Position numbers and translations under genes: made by a program | The notes under the pieces: model-generated | Told to the model about the DNA's origin: nothing | What the model saw: only the letters and a program-made list of their open reading frames with translations | Database searches by the model: none | Part shown: one piece after another, positions 1-8,951 of the stretch | Position numbering within the stretch: position 1 is the stretch's first letter | Layout: each line of letters opens with the position of its first letter | Origin: Streptomyces rapamycinicus NRRL 5491 | Lineage (GTDB): Bacteria > Actinomycetota > Actinomycetes > Streptomycetales > Streptomycetaceae | Reading direction: 5' to 3' | Length of the DNA stretch: 64,000 nucleotides | Assembly (NCBI RefSeq): GCF_024298965.1 | Contig: NZ_CP085193.1 | Span: forward strand, 4,464,001-4,528,000

Positions 1-338
1 GCCATGTCGATCCGCGGCACATGGCCCTCGGCCGAGCGCGCCGCCTCACGCAGCGGGGTGCCCTCCTCGCGGTAGTGGCCAAGGGCCCGCAGCTCGTGGC
101 CGGGCAGCAGCACACCGTCCGCGCGCACCACGCGCCACCACGGCACGGCGCCCCCGTAGAGCGCCATCACCCGCCCCACCTGGCGCGGGCCGCCCTCCTC
201 CAGCCATTCGGCGACGTCCCCGTAGGTCATCACGCGGCCGGAGGGGATCAGCTCGGCCACCTCCAGCACCCGCTCGGCGTACTCGGGCAGCTCCTCGGCG
301 CTGTCCCCGTCCTCCGGCTCCCTGCTCTCCCGGCTCAT
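1..338 (-). CDS. Alkyltransferase-like protein (ATL), MGMT DNA-binding fold, 3' end outside window
   Basis: The reverse strand reads MSRESREPEDG, then LIPSGRVMTYGDVAEWL, PRQVGRVM, GAVPWWRVV and HVPRID, which is the winged-helix domain of O6-alkylguanine-DNA alkyltransferases. The catalytic PCHRV motif is replaced by PWWRVV, so the alkyl-accepting cysteine is missing. By family knowledge this makes it an ATL that binds O6-alkylguanine and flags it for nucleotide excision repair rather than repairing it. The start at 338 is chosen; an in-frame ATG at 347 would add three residues. The gene runs off the left edge, losing only the last residues (family length about 105-115 aa). Actinobacterial ATL genes commonly lie near uvrD and moeZ, as here. 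Confidence 0.85.
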   Translation of the reverse strand, partial: MSRESREPEDGDSAEELPEYAERVLEVAELIPSGRVMTYGDVAEWLEEGGPRQVGRVMALYGGAVPWWRVVRADGVLLPGHELRALGHYREEGTPLREAARSAEGHVPRIDM

Positions 339-385
339 CCGCCCCATCCTGCCGCACCCCTCCGACAGCCCCGACGGCAGCCGCG

Positions 386-460
386 CCGCACGCCCCTCCG
401 CACCCCCCGCGGAACGCACCACCGCACGCCCCTCCGCACCCCCCGCGGAACGCACCACCG
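386..460. repeat. 36-bp tandem duplication in intergenic DNA
   Basis: Two exact head-to-tail copies of a 36-bp C-rich unit (386-421 and 422-457) lie upstream of the ATL gene. The rest of the 339-631 gap shows no convincing gene. This looks like a slippage or unequal-crossover product. Confidence 0.85.
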
Positions 461-631
461 CGCCCCCCGCGCGGGGTGGTGGCGGGCCCGTTCCGGGCCG
501 GGTCGCGGTTCGATCACGCATTGTGCGGGAATCCTCAGCAGGGCGTACCATTCGGGGTCCACGTCCCCGAAATGCACCCTGATGCCCCCCTCCGCAGCCC
601 GGGCATGCCACCATCTTCCGGGCGGTGACTG

Positions 632-3391
632 GTGATACGAGATCAAGAAGAGACGGCGAAGCACCAGGGTGCGCAGCCTCCGGAGGAGGAGGCCCGCACC
701 CCGGAGGCGTTGCCGCACTCCACGACACCGTCCGGTCGGCCGGAGACAGAGGCCCCGGGCTCGGGGGATGACTGCGGCCCGGACGGACCCGAGGGCCATG
801 TGGACCGGGTCTCCGGCGACGAGCCGCTGCTGCCGGCCCGCGTGCACCGCCCCTCCGATCTGCTGCGGACGCTGCTCGGGATCCTCGGCATGGCCCTCGT
901 GCTCGCCATCGCGGCCTTCGCCCACGGCACCACCGCGGGTCTGGAGAAGGACATCGGGCACGGCGCCAACCAGGCGCCCCCGCTACTGATCGACTTCGCG
1001 GGGCTCACGGCCGGAGTGGCCGTCCTCGTCCTGCCGGTGGCCTTCGCCTTCGAGCGGCTGATCAAGCGGGACGGACTGCGGATCGCCGACGGCGTGCTTG
1101 CCGCGGTGCTGGCCCACGGGGTGTCTCTCGCCATGGACCTCTGGGTCGCCAGGGGCGCCCCCGGCTCGCTCCGCGAGGCGCTCACCCAGCCCGCCCCCGG
1201 CGGCACCTTCAGCGACCCCGTGCACGGCTATCTCGCCCCTGTCATCGCCTATATGACGGCCGTCGGCATGGCCAGGCGCCCGCGCTGGCGGGTGGCCATG
1301 TGGTGCGTGCTGCTGCTCGACGCCTTCGCGGTGCTCGTGGGCGGCTACACCACACCGTTCTCGATCATCCTTACGGTGCTCATCGGCTGGGCGGTGGCCT
1401 ACGGCACGCTCTACGCGGTCGGCTCCCCCAATGTGCGCCCCACCGGCCAGCACCTGCTCGCCGGGCTGCGCCGGGTCGGCTTCAACCCGGTCAGCGCCAT
1501 GCGCGCCGAGGAGCCCGAGGACGAGCACGGCCATGGCGACCGGGGCCGCCGTTATCTGGTCACCCTGGAGGACGGCCCGCCCCTGGACGTCACGGTCGTC
1601 GACCGGGAGCAGCAGGCCCAGGGCTTCTTCTACGGCGTCTGGCAGCGGCTGACGCTGCGGACGATCACCCCGCCGCGCAGCCTCCAGTCGCTGCGCCAGG
1701 CCCTGGAGCAGGAGGCGCTGCTCGCCTACGCGGCCATCGCGGCCGGGGCCAACGCGCCCAAGCTGATCGCCACCTCCGAGCTGGGCCCGGACGCCGTGAT
1801 GCTCGTCTACGAGCACGTCGGCGGCCGCCCGCTGCACGCCCTGCCGGACGAGGCGATCACCGACGAACTGCTGGCCGGGGCCTGGCACCAGGTCCAGGCG
1901 CTCCAGTCGCGGCGGATCGCCCACCGGCGGCTGGACAGCGACGCCCTGCTGGTCGACCGCAACGGCACGGTCTTCCTGACCGAGCTGCGCAGCGGTGAGA
2001 TCGCGGCCGGAGACGTGGTGCTGCGGATGGATATCGCACAGCTGCTGACCACCCTGGGCCTGCGGGTGGGCGCCGAGCGCTCCGTGGCCGCCGCGGTGGA
2101 GGTCCTCGGCCCGGACGCGGTCGCCGGAAGCCTTCCGCTGCTCCAGCCCCTGGCGCTCGGCCGGGGCACCCGGGCGACCCTGCGCCAGCTCGCGCGCGAG
2201 CGCGCCCAGCGCCAGCGGGAGGCCGTCCTGGAGGCGTCCCACGCCGCCAAGGAGGCCCGGGACGCCGAGGCTCGGGAGGCCCTGGAGGCCGCCGGGGGCC
2301 CGGAGGCGGCCACCGGCGACCGTAAGACGGCCAAGGCCGAGAAACAGGCGGAGAAGCGCGCCATCGAGGAGGCCCTGGAGGACGCCCGCGAGGAGGATCT
2401 GCTCTCCCAGATCCGGCAGCAGGTGCTGCTGGTGAGGCCCCAGGCGCCGATACAGCCCGAACGGCTGGAGCGCATCAAGCCGCGCACCCTGGTCAGCTTC
2501 TGCGCGGGGGCCTTCGCCGCGTACTTCCTGCTGTCCCAGTTCACCCATCTCAAGCTGGGCGCCCTGGTCGGCGAGGCCAACTGGATCTGGGTCATCTTCG
2601 CGCTCGTCTTCTCCGCGCTCACCTATCTGGCCGCGGCGCTGAGCCTGCTCGGCTTCGTCCCGGAGAAGGTGCCCCTCGGGCGGACGGTGCTGGCGCAGGT
2701 GGCCGCCTCGTTCGTGAAGCTGGTGGCGCCCGCGGCGGTCGGCGGAGTCGCCCTCAACACCCGCTTCCTGCAGCGCGCGGGGGTGCGGCCGGGGCTCGCG
2801 GTGGCCAGTGTGGGCGCCTCCCAGCTGTTCGGGCTCGCCAGCCATATCGTGCTGCTGCTGACCTTCGGCTACATCACCGGCACCGAGCGCACTCCGGCGC
2901 TCTCGCCATCCCGGACGGTGATCGCCGGGCTGCTGACGGCCGCCGTCCTGGTGCTGGTGGTGACCGCGATTCCCGTGCTGCGGAAGTTCGTGTCCACCCG
3001 GGTGCGGTCGCTGTTCGCGGGCGTCGTGCCGCGCATGCTGGACGTGCTCCAGCGGCCCAAGAAGCTGCTCGCGGGCATCGGCGGCACCCTGCTGCTGACC
3101 GCCGCGAACGTGATGTGCCTCGACTCCGCGATCCGGGCGTTCGGCGGTGAGCTGAGCTACGCGAGCATCGCCGTCGTCTTCCTCGCGGGCAACGCCCTGG
3201 GGTCGGCGGCGCCCACCCCCGGCGGTGTGGGCGCGGTCGAGGCCGCCCTGATCGCGGGTCTGACCTTCGCCGGGCTGCCGTACGAGACGGCGGCTCCCGC
3301 GGTGCTGCTCTTCCGGCTGATGGTCTTCTGGCTGCCGGTGCTGCCCGGCTGGGTGGCCTTCACCCACCTCACCCGCAAAGAAGCGCTGTAG
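632..3391 (+). CDS. Lysylphosphatidylglycerol-synthase-like flippase fused to a degenerate kinase domain
   Basis: A 919-aa polytopic membrane protein. After a charged tail of about 75 residues there are several membrane segments (about 80-270), a cytosolic domain (about 290-510), a charged Ala/Glu/Arg coiled-coil stretch (about 515-590), and a C-terminal eight-helix flippase-like region (about 616-910) resembling the UPF0104/MprF membrane domain, with AAPTPGGVGAVEA near residue 865. The cytosolic part contains YEHVGGRPLHAL and HRRLDSDALLVDRNG near residue 430, which resembles a kinase catalytic loop whose HRD/DFG residues have decayed, so I read it as a pseudokinase. Probable role: transport of a lipid or lipid-linked substrate; the substrate is unknown. 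The GTG at 632 is the first usable in-frame start. Confidence 0.8.
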   Translation: MIRDQEETAKHQGAQPPEEEARTPEALPHSTTPSGRPETEAPGSGDDCGPDGPEGHVDRVSGDEPLLPARVHRPSDLLRTLLGILGMALVLAIAAFAHGTTAGLEKDIGHGANQAPPLLIDFAGLTAGVAVLVLPVAFAFERLIKRDGLRIADGVLAAVLAHGVSLAMDLWVARGAPGSLREALTQPAPGGTFSDPVHGYLAPVIAYMTAVGMARRPRWRVAMWCVLLLDAFAVLVGGYTTPFSIILTVLIGWAVAYGTLYAVGSPNVRPTGQHLLAGLRRVGFNPVSAMRAEEPEDEHGHGDRGRRYLVTLEDGPPLDVTVVDREQQAQGFFYGVWQRLTLRTITPPRSLQSLRQALEQEALLAYAAIAAGANAPKLIATSELGPDAVMLVYEHVGGRPLHALPDEAITDELLAGAWHQVQALQSRRIAHRRLDSDALLVDRNGTVFLTELRSGEIAAGDVVLRMDIAQLLTTLGLRVGAERSVAAAVEVLGPDAVAGSLPLLQPLALGRGTRATLRQLARERAQRQREAVLEASHAAKEARDAEAREALEAAGGPEAATGDRKTAKAEKQAEKRAIEEALEDAREEDLLSQIRQQVLLVRPQAPIQPERLERIKPRTLVSFCAGAFAAYFLLSQFTHLKLGALVGEANWIWVIFALVFSALTYLAAALSLLGFVPEKVPLGRTVLAQVAASFVKLVAPAAVGGVALNTRFLQRAGVRPGLAVASVGASQLFGLASHIVLLLTFGYITGTERTPALSPSRTVIAGLLTAAVLVLVVTAIPVLRKFVSTRVRSLFAGVVPRMLDVLQRPKKLLAGIGGTLLLTAANVMCLDSAIRAFGGELSYASIAVVFLAGNALGSAAPTPGGVGAVEAALIAGLTFAGLPYETAAPAVLLFRLMVFWLPVLPGWVAFTHLTRKEAL

Positions 3392-3599
3392 CGCCGGTGT
3401 CCGCCCGCGAAAGGGCGCTGTAGGGCTTTCGCCCGCTCCGCCCGCGAAGAGGCGCCGTAGCGCCCGTAGGGGCCCCGCTGGAGCCCTGCCGCGGTCGCCG
3501 GGCGACCCGGCCTCCCCTCACCCGTACGCCCCCGCTGTGCGCGCGTGCGGCGGCCACGGACCTCACGATGGCGGTACCCCCACCCACGGGAGAGCCGCC

Positions 3600-5108
3600 G
3601 TGTCCCGACCTCTGCGCCTCGGTGCGCTGTCCGCCGCCCTGCTGGTGACCGCCCTGGCCGCCGGATGCGGTGGCGACGGCGGACGGCCGGACACCTCGGC
3701 CCACCAGAAACCGGACTGGTCCGGCTGCCCCGCCCCCTCCTCGAGCCAGGACGCGGCCGCCACCAAGGCCCCGGGCGGGGAGTGGGAGTGCGCGACGCTC
3801 CATGTGCCGCTGGACTACCGCAAGCCGCGCGGCAAGACCATCGGCATCGCCATGATCCGCGCCAAGGCCACCGACCGGCGCCACCGGATCGGCTCGCTGA
3901 TCTTCAACTTCGGCGGCCCCGGCGGTTCGGGCGTGGCCACCCTCCCGGCGCTCGCGGGCAGCTACAAGCAACTGCGCACCCGCTACGACCTGGTCAGCTT
4001 CGATCCGCGCGGGGTCGGCCGCAGCAGCGGGGTACGTTGTCTCCCGGACCGGCAGCTCGACGCCTACTACGCCGCCGACTCCACCCCGAACGACAACGCC
4101 GAGGTGAAGAGCCTGGTCCGCCGGGTGAAGACCTACGCCGCCGGATGCGAGAAGAACTCCGGCACGGTCCTGCCGTACGTCGGCACCGCCAACGCCGCCC
4201 GTGACATGGATCTCATGCGGCGCGTCCTCGGCGACAAGAAGATGCACTACTTCGGCGTCTCCTACGGCACCGAACTCGGCGGCGTCTACGCCCATCTGTA
4301 CCCGAAGCAGGTGGGGCGCGCCCTCTTCGACGGGGTCGTGGACCCCATGCAGACGCCCGAACAGGGCGCGCTCGGCCAGGCCAAGGGGTTCCAGCGCGCC
4401 CTCGACGACTATCTGAAGGCGTGCACCAGGACCAGCGCCAACAGCTGCCCCACCCAGAACCGGATCCGCACGCTGCTGAAGCGGCTCGACGGCCGTCCGG
4501 TGCGCGGCTACGGCGGCCGGAAGCTGACCGAGTCCCTCGCCGACGGCGGTATCGCGCAGTCCCTGTACTCGCGGGAGTACTGGCAGTACCTCACCCAGGG
4601 GATCGCCGCCGCCCAGCAGGGCGACGGCAGGATCCTGCTGGCCCTGGGGGACGCCATGAACGGACGCGGCCCGGACGGCCGCTACAGCACCCTCCAGTCC
4701 GCCCTTACCGCCATCACCTGCGCCGACTTCAAGCAGCGCTATACGGTCCCGGACATCGAGCGGAAGCTGCCCACCTTCCGTAAGGTCTCCCCGGTCTTCG
4801 GCGACATGATGGCGTGGGGCCTGACCCAGTGCACCGACTGGCCGGTCCACGGCGCCTGGACCACGCCCGACGTGAGCGCCAAGGGGGCCGCGCCGATCCT
4901 GGTCGTCGGCAACACCGGCGACCCGGCGACCCCGTACGAGGGTGCCGCGCGGATGGCGAAGGAGCTGGGCCCCGGGGTCGGCGTCCAGCTCACCTACAAG
5001 GGCGAGGGCCATGGGGCGTACGACAGCGGCAACGCCTGTGTCCGAAGGACGGTCAACGACTATCTGCTCAAGGGCACGGTGCCTCCGAAGGGCAAGGTCT
5101 GCACCTAG
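3600..5108 (+). CDS. SlpD/SlpE-like tripeptidyl aminopeptidase, alpha/beta hydrolase lipoprotein (copy 1)
   Basis: A 502-aa secreted hydrolase. The GTG at 3600 follows a GGGAG-type ribosome site and gives MSRPLRLGALSAALL...AAGCGG, a signal peptide with a lipoprotein-like cysteine. The family signature GGPGGSG (near residue 104) is an oxyanion-loop motif. The triad is visible: Ser221 in GVSYG, Asp441 in NTGDPATPY and His471 in GEGHGAY. The C-terminal part matches the TAP_C domain of Streptomyces tripeptidyl aminopeptidases and the SlpD/SlpE mycelium-associated proteases. It should release short peptides at the outer membrane face. The adjacent gene is a paralogue, pointing to tandem duplication. 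Confidence 0.9.
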   Translation: MSRPLRLGALSAALLVTALAAGCGGDGGRPDTSAHQKPDWSGCPAPSSSQDAAATKAPGGEWECATLHVPLDYRKPRGKTIGIAMIRAKATDRRHRIGSLIFNFGGPGGSGVATLPALAGSYKQLRTRYDLVSFDPRGVGRSSGVRCLPDRQLDAYYAADSTPNDNAEVKSLVRRVKTYAAGCEKNSGTVLPYVGTANAARDMDLMRRVLGDKKMHYFGVSYGTELGGVYAHLYPKQVGRALFDGVVDPMQTPEQGALGQAKGFQRALDDYLKACTRTSANSCPTQNRIRTLLKRLDGRPVRGYGGRKLTESLADGGIAQSLYSREYWQYLTQGIAAAQQGDGRILLALGDAMNGRGPDGRYSTLQSALTAITCADFKQRYTVPDIERKLPTFRKVSPVFGDMMAWGLTQCTDWPVHGAWTTPDVSAKGAAPILVVGNTGDPATPYEGAARMAKELGPGVGVQLTYKGEGHGAYDSGNACVRRTVNDYLLKGTVPPKGKVCT

Positions 5109-5212
5109 GGGGTCCGCGGCCGGGCCCGCCGTACGGACGCCGCGCGAACCGTGACGGCTTTGAGAAGAGTTGCGGACGATTCCGCCCCCGCCTCCTCATA
5201 GGATCTCCGGAT

Positions 5213-6817
5213 ATGCCGAGTTCCCCACGCACCATACGGACCAGGGCGCTGGTCTCCATGACCGCCATGGTCACCCTCCTCACCGTCGCGGGCTGCGATG
5301 ACGACGGGGGAAACGAGCAGGGCAAGGCGTCGTCCGAGCCCTCGGCGTCGGCCCCGGCCGCGCCTTCGGATTCCGGGCTGCCGGGCTCGCTCACCGGTCA
5401 GAAGCTCAACTGGTCGTCCTGCCAGGCCCCGACCGCGATGCAGGGCACCGGTGAGAAGCCGGGAAGCGAGTGGGAATGCGCCACTCTGAAGGTGCCGCTG
5501 GACTACGCGAAGCCCAGAGGCGAAACGATCGATCTGGCCATGATCCGCGCCAAGGCCACCGGATCGGACAAGCGCATCGGCTCCCTGGTGTTCAACTTCG
5601 GCGGACCCGGCGGCTCCGGTGTCTCCTCGCTCCCCGGTTTCGCCGCCGCCTACGACACTCTGCGCTCACGCTATGACCTGGTGAGCTTCGATCCGCGCGG
5701 GGTCGGCGAGAGCGCCGGGGTGCGGTGCCAGAGCGACCAGGAGATCGACGCCTCGGACGCCGTGGACAGCACGCCGGACGACGACGCCGAGATCAAGACC
5801 GCGATGGCGGACGCCAAGGCGTTCATCGAGGGCTGCGAGAAGCGTTCCGGCAAGGTGCTCGGCCATGTGGACACCGTGAGCGCCGCCCGTGACATGGACC
5901 TCATGCGGCAGGTGCTGGGCGACGACAAGCTGTCGTACTTCGGCATCTCCTACGGCACCGAACTCGGCGGCGTCTACGCTCATCTGTACCCGAAGCGGGT
6001 GGGACGCGCGGTTCTGGACGCCGTGGTCGACCCCACCGAGGACCCCGAGCAGGGCTCTCTCGGCCAGGCGAAGGGGTTCCAGCTCGCGCTCGACAACTAC
6101 CTCGAGGACTGCGCCAAGAAGGGCACGGCCTGCCCGACCGGCGGCGACCCGGCGGCGGGCGCCGACCGGATCGTGGCCTTCCTGAAGAAGCTCGACAAGA
6201 AGCCGCTGTCCACCGAGAGCGGCCGCAAGCTCACCCAGGACGGGGCGCTGAGCGGTATCGCCGCCGCGCTCTACGACAAGGAGAGCTGGAAGTACCTGAC
6301 CCTCGGGCTGCAGGAGGCGATGCAGCTCGAGGAGGGCAACATGCTGCTCGCGATGGCCGATTCGATGTCCGGCCGCGACGAGAACGGCCACTACAGCAAC
6401 ATCAACACCGCCAACGCGGCCATCAACTGCGTGGACGACAGGCAGCGTTACACGGTGACCGATGTGAAGGCGCAGCTGCCGCGCTTCCGCAAGGCGTCAC
6501 CGGTCTTCGGCGAGTACCTGGCCTGGGGCATGCTCGGCTGTACCGGCTGGCCCGTGGACGGCACCACGGACACCCCTGATGTCAGCGCCCAGGGCTCGGC
6601 GCCGGTCCTCGTGGTCGGCAACACCGGCGACCCGGCCACCCCGTACGAGGGGGCCCGGAAGATGGTCCAGGAGCTGGGCAAGGGCGTGGGCGTCGAGGTC
6701 ACCTACAAGGGGCAGGGCCATGGCGCGTACAACAGCGGCAACGCCTGTATGACGAAGACCGTGAACGCCTATCTGCTGGACGGGAAGGTGCCCGCGGGCG
6801 GCAAGACGTGCCGCTGA
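5213..6817 (+). CDS. SlpD/SlpE-like tripeptidyl aminopeptidase, alpha/beta hydrolase lipoprotein (copy 2)
   Basis: A 534-aa paralogue of the upstream gene, 104 bp downstream on the same strand. The ATG at 5213 gives a signal peptide ending TVAGC, a good lipobox. The catalytic set is complete: GGPGGSG near residue 130, Ser246 in GISYG, Asp473 in NTGDPATPY and His503 in GQGHGAY. It differs from copy 1 by a longer low-complexity linker after the cysteine (about residues 24-60) and an insert near residue 310. The sequence TAGGAT lies 8 nt upstream of the ATG, so it may have its own near-leaderless promoter rather than depend on copy 1. The reading frame stays open upstream to 4814, but that stretch overlaps copy 1 out of frame and is not coding. 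Confidence 0.9.
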   Translation: MPSSPRTIRTRALVSMTAMVTLLTVAGCDDDGGNEQGKASSEPSASAPAAPSDSGLPGSLTGQKLNWSSCQAPTAMQGTGEKPGSEWECATLKVPLDYAKPRGETIDLAMIRAKATGSDKRIGSLVFNFGGPGGSGVSSLPGFAAAYDTLRSRYDLVSFDPRGVGESAGVRCQSDQEIDASDAVDSTPDDDAEIKTAMADAKAFIEGCEKRSGKVLGHVDTVSAARDMDLMRQVLGDDKLSYFGISYGTELGGVYAHLYPKRVGRAVLDAVVDPTEDPEQGSLGQAKGFQLALDNYLEDCAKKGTACPTGGDPAAGADRIVAFLKKLDKKPLSTESGRKLTQDGALSGIAAALYDKESWKYLTLGLQEAMQLEEGNMLLAMADSMSGRDENGHYSNINTANAAINCVDDRQRYTVTDVKAQLPRFRKASPVFGEYLAWGMLGCTGWPVDGTTDTPDVSAQGSAPVLVVGNTGDPATPYEGARKMVQELGKGVGVEVTYKGQGHGAYNSGNACMTKTVNAYLLDGKVPAGGKTCR

Positions 6818-6852
6818 CGCTCTCGCGGCAGCCGTAAGGGGGCCGACGACAG

Positions 6853-6902
6853 CCGTAAGGGGGCCGGATCGCCGTCGGCGCGGCGGTCCGGCCCCCTTAC
6901 GG
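6853..6902. terminator. Bidirectional terminator between slp copy 2 and moeZ
   Basis: A perfect 16-bp inverted repeat (6853-6868 with 6887-6902) with an 18-nt loop lies between two convergent genes. A partial copy of the left arm occurs at 6832-6844. Confidence 0.85.
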
Positions 6903-6919
6903 ACGGTGCGTACCGGGGA

Positions 6920-8098
6920 TCAGTAGACCGGCTTGTCGGGCTCGATCTGGTTGACCCAGCCGATCACGCCGCCGCCCACGTGGACGGCGTCGGAGAAGCC
7001 CGCGGACTTCAGGACGGCCAGGACTTCCGCGGACCGGACACCCGTCTTGCAGTGCAAGACGATCTTCTTGTCCTGCGGAAGGTCCTGGAGGGCGCCGCCC
7101 ATCAGGAACCCGTCCTTCGGGATCAGCCGGGCGCCGGGGATCGAGACGATCTCGTACTCGTTGGGCTCCCGGACGTCGATGATGTCGATGTTCTCGCCGT
7201 CGTCGATCCACTCCTTGAGCTGCTTGGGAGTGATCGTCGAACCGGCCGCCGCCTCCTGGGCCTCGTCCGACACCACACCGCAGAACGCCTCGTAGTCGAT
7301 CAGCTCGGTGACGGTCGGGTTCGGGCCGCAGACCGCGCAGTCCGGGTCCTTGCGGACCTTGACCTGGCGGTAGGTCATCTCCAGGGCGTCGTAGATCATC
7401 AGACGGCCGACCAGCGGGTCCCCGGTGCCGGTGAGCACCTTGATGGCCTCGGTGACCTGGATGGAGCCGATGGAGGCGCACAGCACGCCCAGCACGCCGC
7501 CCTCGGCGCAGGACGGGACCATGCCGGGCGGCGGGGGCTCCGGGTACAGGCAGCGGTAGCAGGGGCCGTGCTCGGACCAGAAGACCGACGCCTGGCCGTC
7601 GAAGCGGTAGATCGAACCCCACACGTACGGCTTGTTCAGCAGCACGCACGCGTCGTTGACCAGATAGCGGGTGGCGAAGTTGTCGGTGCCGTCCACGATC
7701 AGGTCGTACTCGGAGAAGATCTCCATGACGTTGTCCGCCTCGAGGCGGCCCTCGTGCAGCACGACGTTCACGTACGGGTTGATGCCGAGGACCGTGTCAC
7801 GGGCGGACTCCGCCTTGGACCGGCCGATGTCTGCCTGGCTGTGGATGACCTGGCGCTGCAGGTTGGACTCGTCGACCTCGTCGAACTCCACGATGCCGAG
7901 GGTGCCCACGCCGGCCGCGGCGAGGTACATCAGGGCCGGGGAGCCGAGGCCGCCCGCGCCCACACAGAGCACCTTGGCGTTCTTCAGCCGCTTCTGCCCG
8001 TCCATCCCGACATCGGGGATGATCAGATGGCGCGAGTACCTGCGGACCTCGTCGACGGTGAGCTCGGGAGCCGGCTCGACCAGGGGTGGCAGCGACAC
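6920..8098 (-). CDS. moeZ: MoeZ: adenylyltransferase/sulfurtransferase with ThiF and rhodanese domains
   Basis: A 392-aa protein, the usual length for actinobacterial MoeZ. The N-terminal E1-like domain has GAGGLGSPAL (ATP binding) and two CxxC pairs (CYRC and CAVC) that would hold zinc. The C-terminal rhodanese domain has the active loop HCKTGVRS, with Cys350 as persulfide carrier. By family knowledge it adenylates the C-terminus of sulfur-carrier proteins and passes sulfur to them, serving molybdopterin, cysteine or thiolated metabolite synthesis. The GTG at 8098 has GGAG five bases upstream and gives the family N-terminus MSLPPLVEPAPELT; the longer in-frame reading to 8317 is not needed. 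It converges on the upstream peptidase gene. Confidence 0.95.
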   Translation of the reverse strand: MSLPPLVEPAPELTVDEVRRYSRHLIIPDVGMDGQKRLKNAKVLCVGAGGLGSPALMYLAAAGVGTLGIVEFDEVDESNLQRQVIHSQADIGRSKAESARDTVLGINPYVNVVLHEGRLEADNVMEIFSEYDLIVDGTDNFATRYLVNDACVLLNKPYVWGSIYRFDGQASVFWSEHGPCYRCLYPEPPPPGMVPSCAEGGVLGVLCASIGSIQVTEAIKVLTGTGDPLVGRLMIYDALEMTYRQVKVRKDPDCAVCGPNPTVTELIDYEAFCGVVSDEAQEAAAGSTITPKQLKEWIDDGENIDIIDVREPNEYEIVSIPGARLIPKDGFLMGGALQDLPQDKKIVLHCKTGVRSAEVLAVLKSAGFSDAVHVGGGVIGWVNQIEPDKPVY

Positions 8099-8183
8099 GG
8101 GGACTCCGTAAGGGGAGGGAGCAGACGGTTCACCCCCGCGTGAGCGGGGTGGTTTTCTTCTCGTAACACTGCCACGCCCCATC

Positions 8184-8951
8184 TCATTCCATGACACGTG
8201 GTCCGAGTCGCGAGACGATTTCGTCCCAGTAGCCGGGCAGGGCCGTCCACGGGGAATCGGTGCAGGTCCGCCCCTCGGGGTGGGCCGTACGGTCGGTGAA
8301 GTAGATCGTGCCCGCACCCTGCCAGCGGGCGATCCTCAGCGCTTCCTCGAGATGCCGGCGGGGGACGCCGTGCACCTGGTGGCAGAACCGTTCGGGCGGA
8401 TACTCCGCGGTCCACTCGGCCACCTGGGACCAACGGTAGTCGGGCCACGAGCCCCGGAAGGTCACCAGCTGGTCGGCGAGCTCCATATAGCCCTCATGCG
8501 GATGGATGCCCTGGCCGAGCACCAGATAGGCCCCGCCCAGCAGCGCGCGCAGCGTGGCCGCCGTACGGCGGACCTCCGGCAGTCCGGGGCGGTCCACCGG
8601 GCAGCGCTCCAGACAGAAGCCGTCGACCTGGTACCAGTCCAGGAAGTGGTTCGCGTCACTGATCACCTCGCCGAAGGGGCGGGTGCCGCACCGCAGGTCG
8701 AGATGGCCCAGCACCCGTACGCCCGTGGCGCGCAGCCGGGCCGCCGCCGTGAGGCAGTGCGGATCCCGGCGCGCGCCGGGGCCGCGGGCGACATTGAGGA
8801 CCGCCCAGTGCAGGGGCGCGCCGGGGCGGGTGAGCTCGGCCCACTCGGTGGGCGCCACCAGGGGGTGGGCGTAGCCGGGCACTCCGAAGCCCAGCCTGGC
8901 GGCGGTGACCGGGACCTCGTGCCCGGGGTCCGCGGGGATCAGATGCGACAT
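8184..8951 (-). CDS. Spherulation-specific family 4 (Spherulin4/GH135-like) protein
   Basis: A 255-aa protein of the Spherulin4 family (PF12138), whose fungal member Sph3 (GH135) cleaves galactosaminogalactan. The visible pattern is FGVPGYAHPL, then GVRVLGHLDLRCGTR, DWYQVDGFCLERCP, GQGIHPHEGYMELAD and YFTDR, which follows the barrel strands of the family. No signal peptide or membrane segment is seen, so it is probably cytoplasmic, unlike Sph3. The usual acidic residue of the TFE-type motif appears as Arg (VTFRGSW), so catalysis is uncertain. It is the last gene of a four-gene operon; its ATG overlaps the upstream epimerase by 13 bp and has GGAGG five bases upstream. Its job in the polysaccharide-like operon is inferred from context only. 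Confidence 0.8.
   Translation of the reverse strand: MSHLIPADPGHEVPVTAARLGFGVPGYAHPLVAPTEWAELTRPGAPLHWAVLNVARGPGARRDPHCLTAAARLRATGVRVLGHLDLRCGTRPFGEVISDANHFLDWYQVDGFCLERCPVDRPGLPEVRRTAATLRALLGGAYLVLGQGIHPHEGYMELADQLVTFRGSWPDYRWSQVAEWTAEYPPERFCHQVHGVPRRHLEEALRIARWQGAGTIYFTDRTAHPEGRTCTDSPWTALPGYWDEIVSRLGPRVME

Noticed and set aside
386..460. Possible CRISPR or iteron array
   Set aside because: Only two head-to-tail 36-bp copies without spacers; simple duplication.
983..3367. 794-aa open frame on the minus strand opposite the flippase gene
   Set aside because: It lies antisense in register with a well-supported gene and its product is Gln/Gly/Arg/His-rich with no family pattern, as expected of a G/C-rich shadow.
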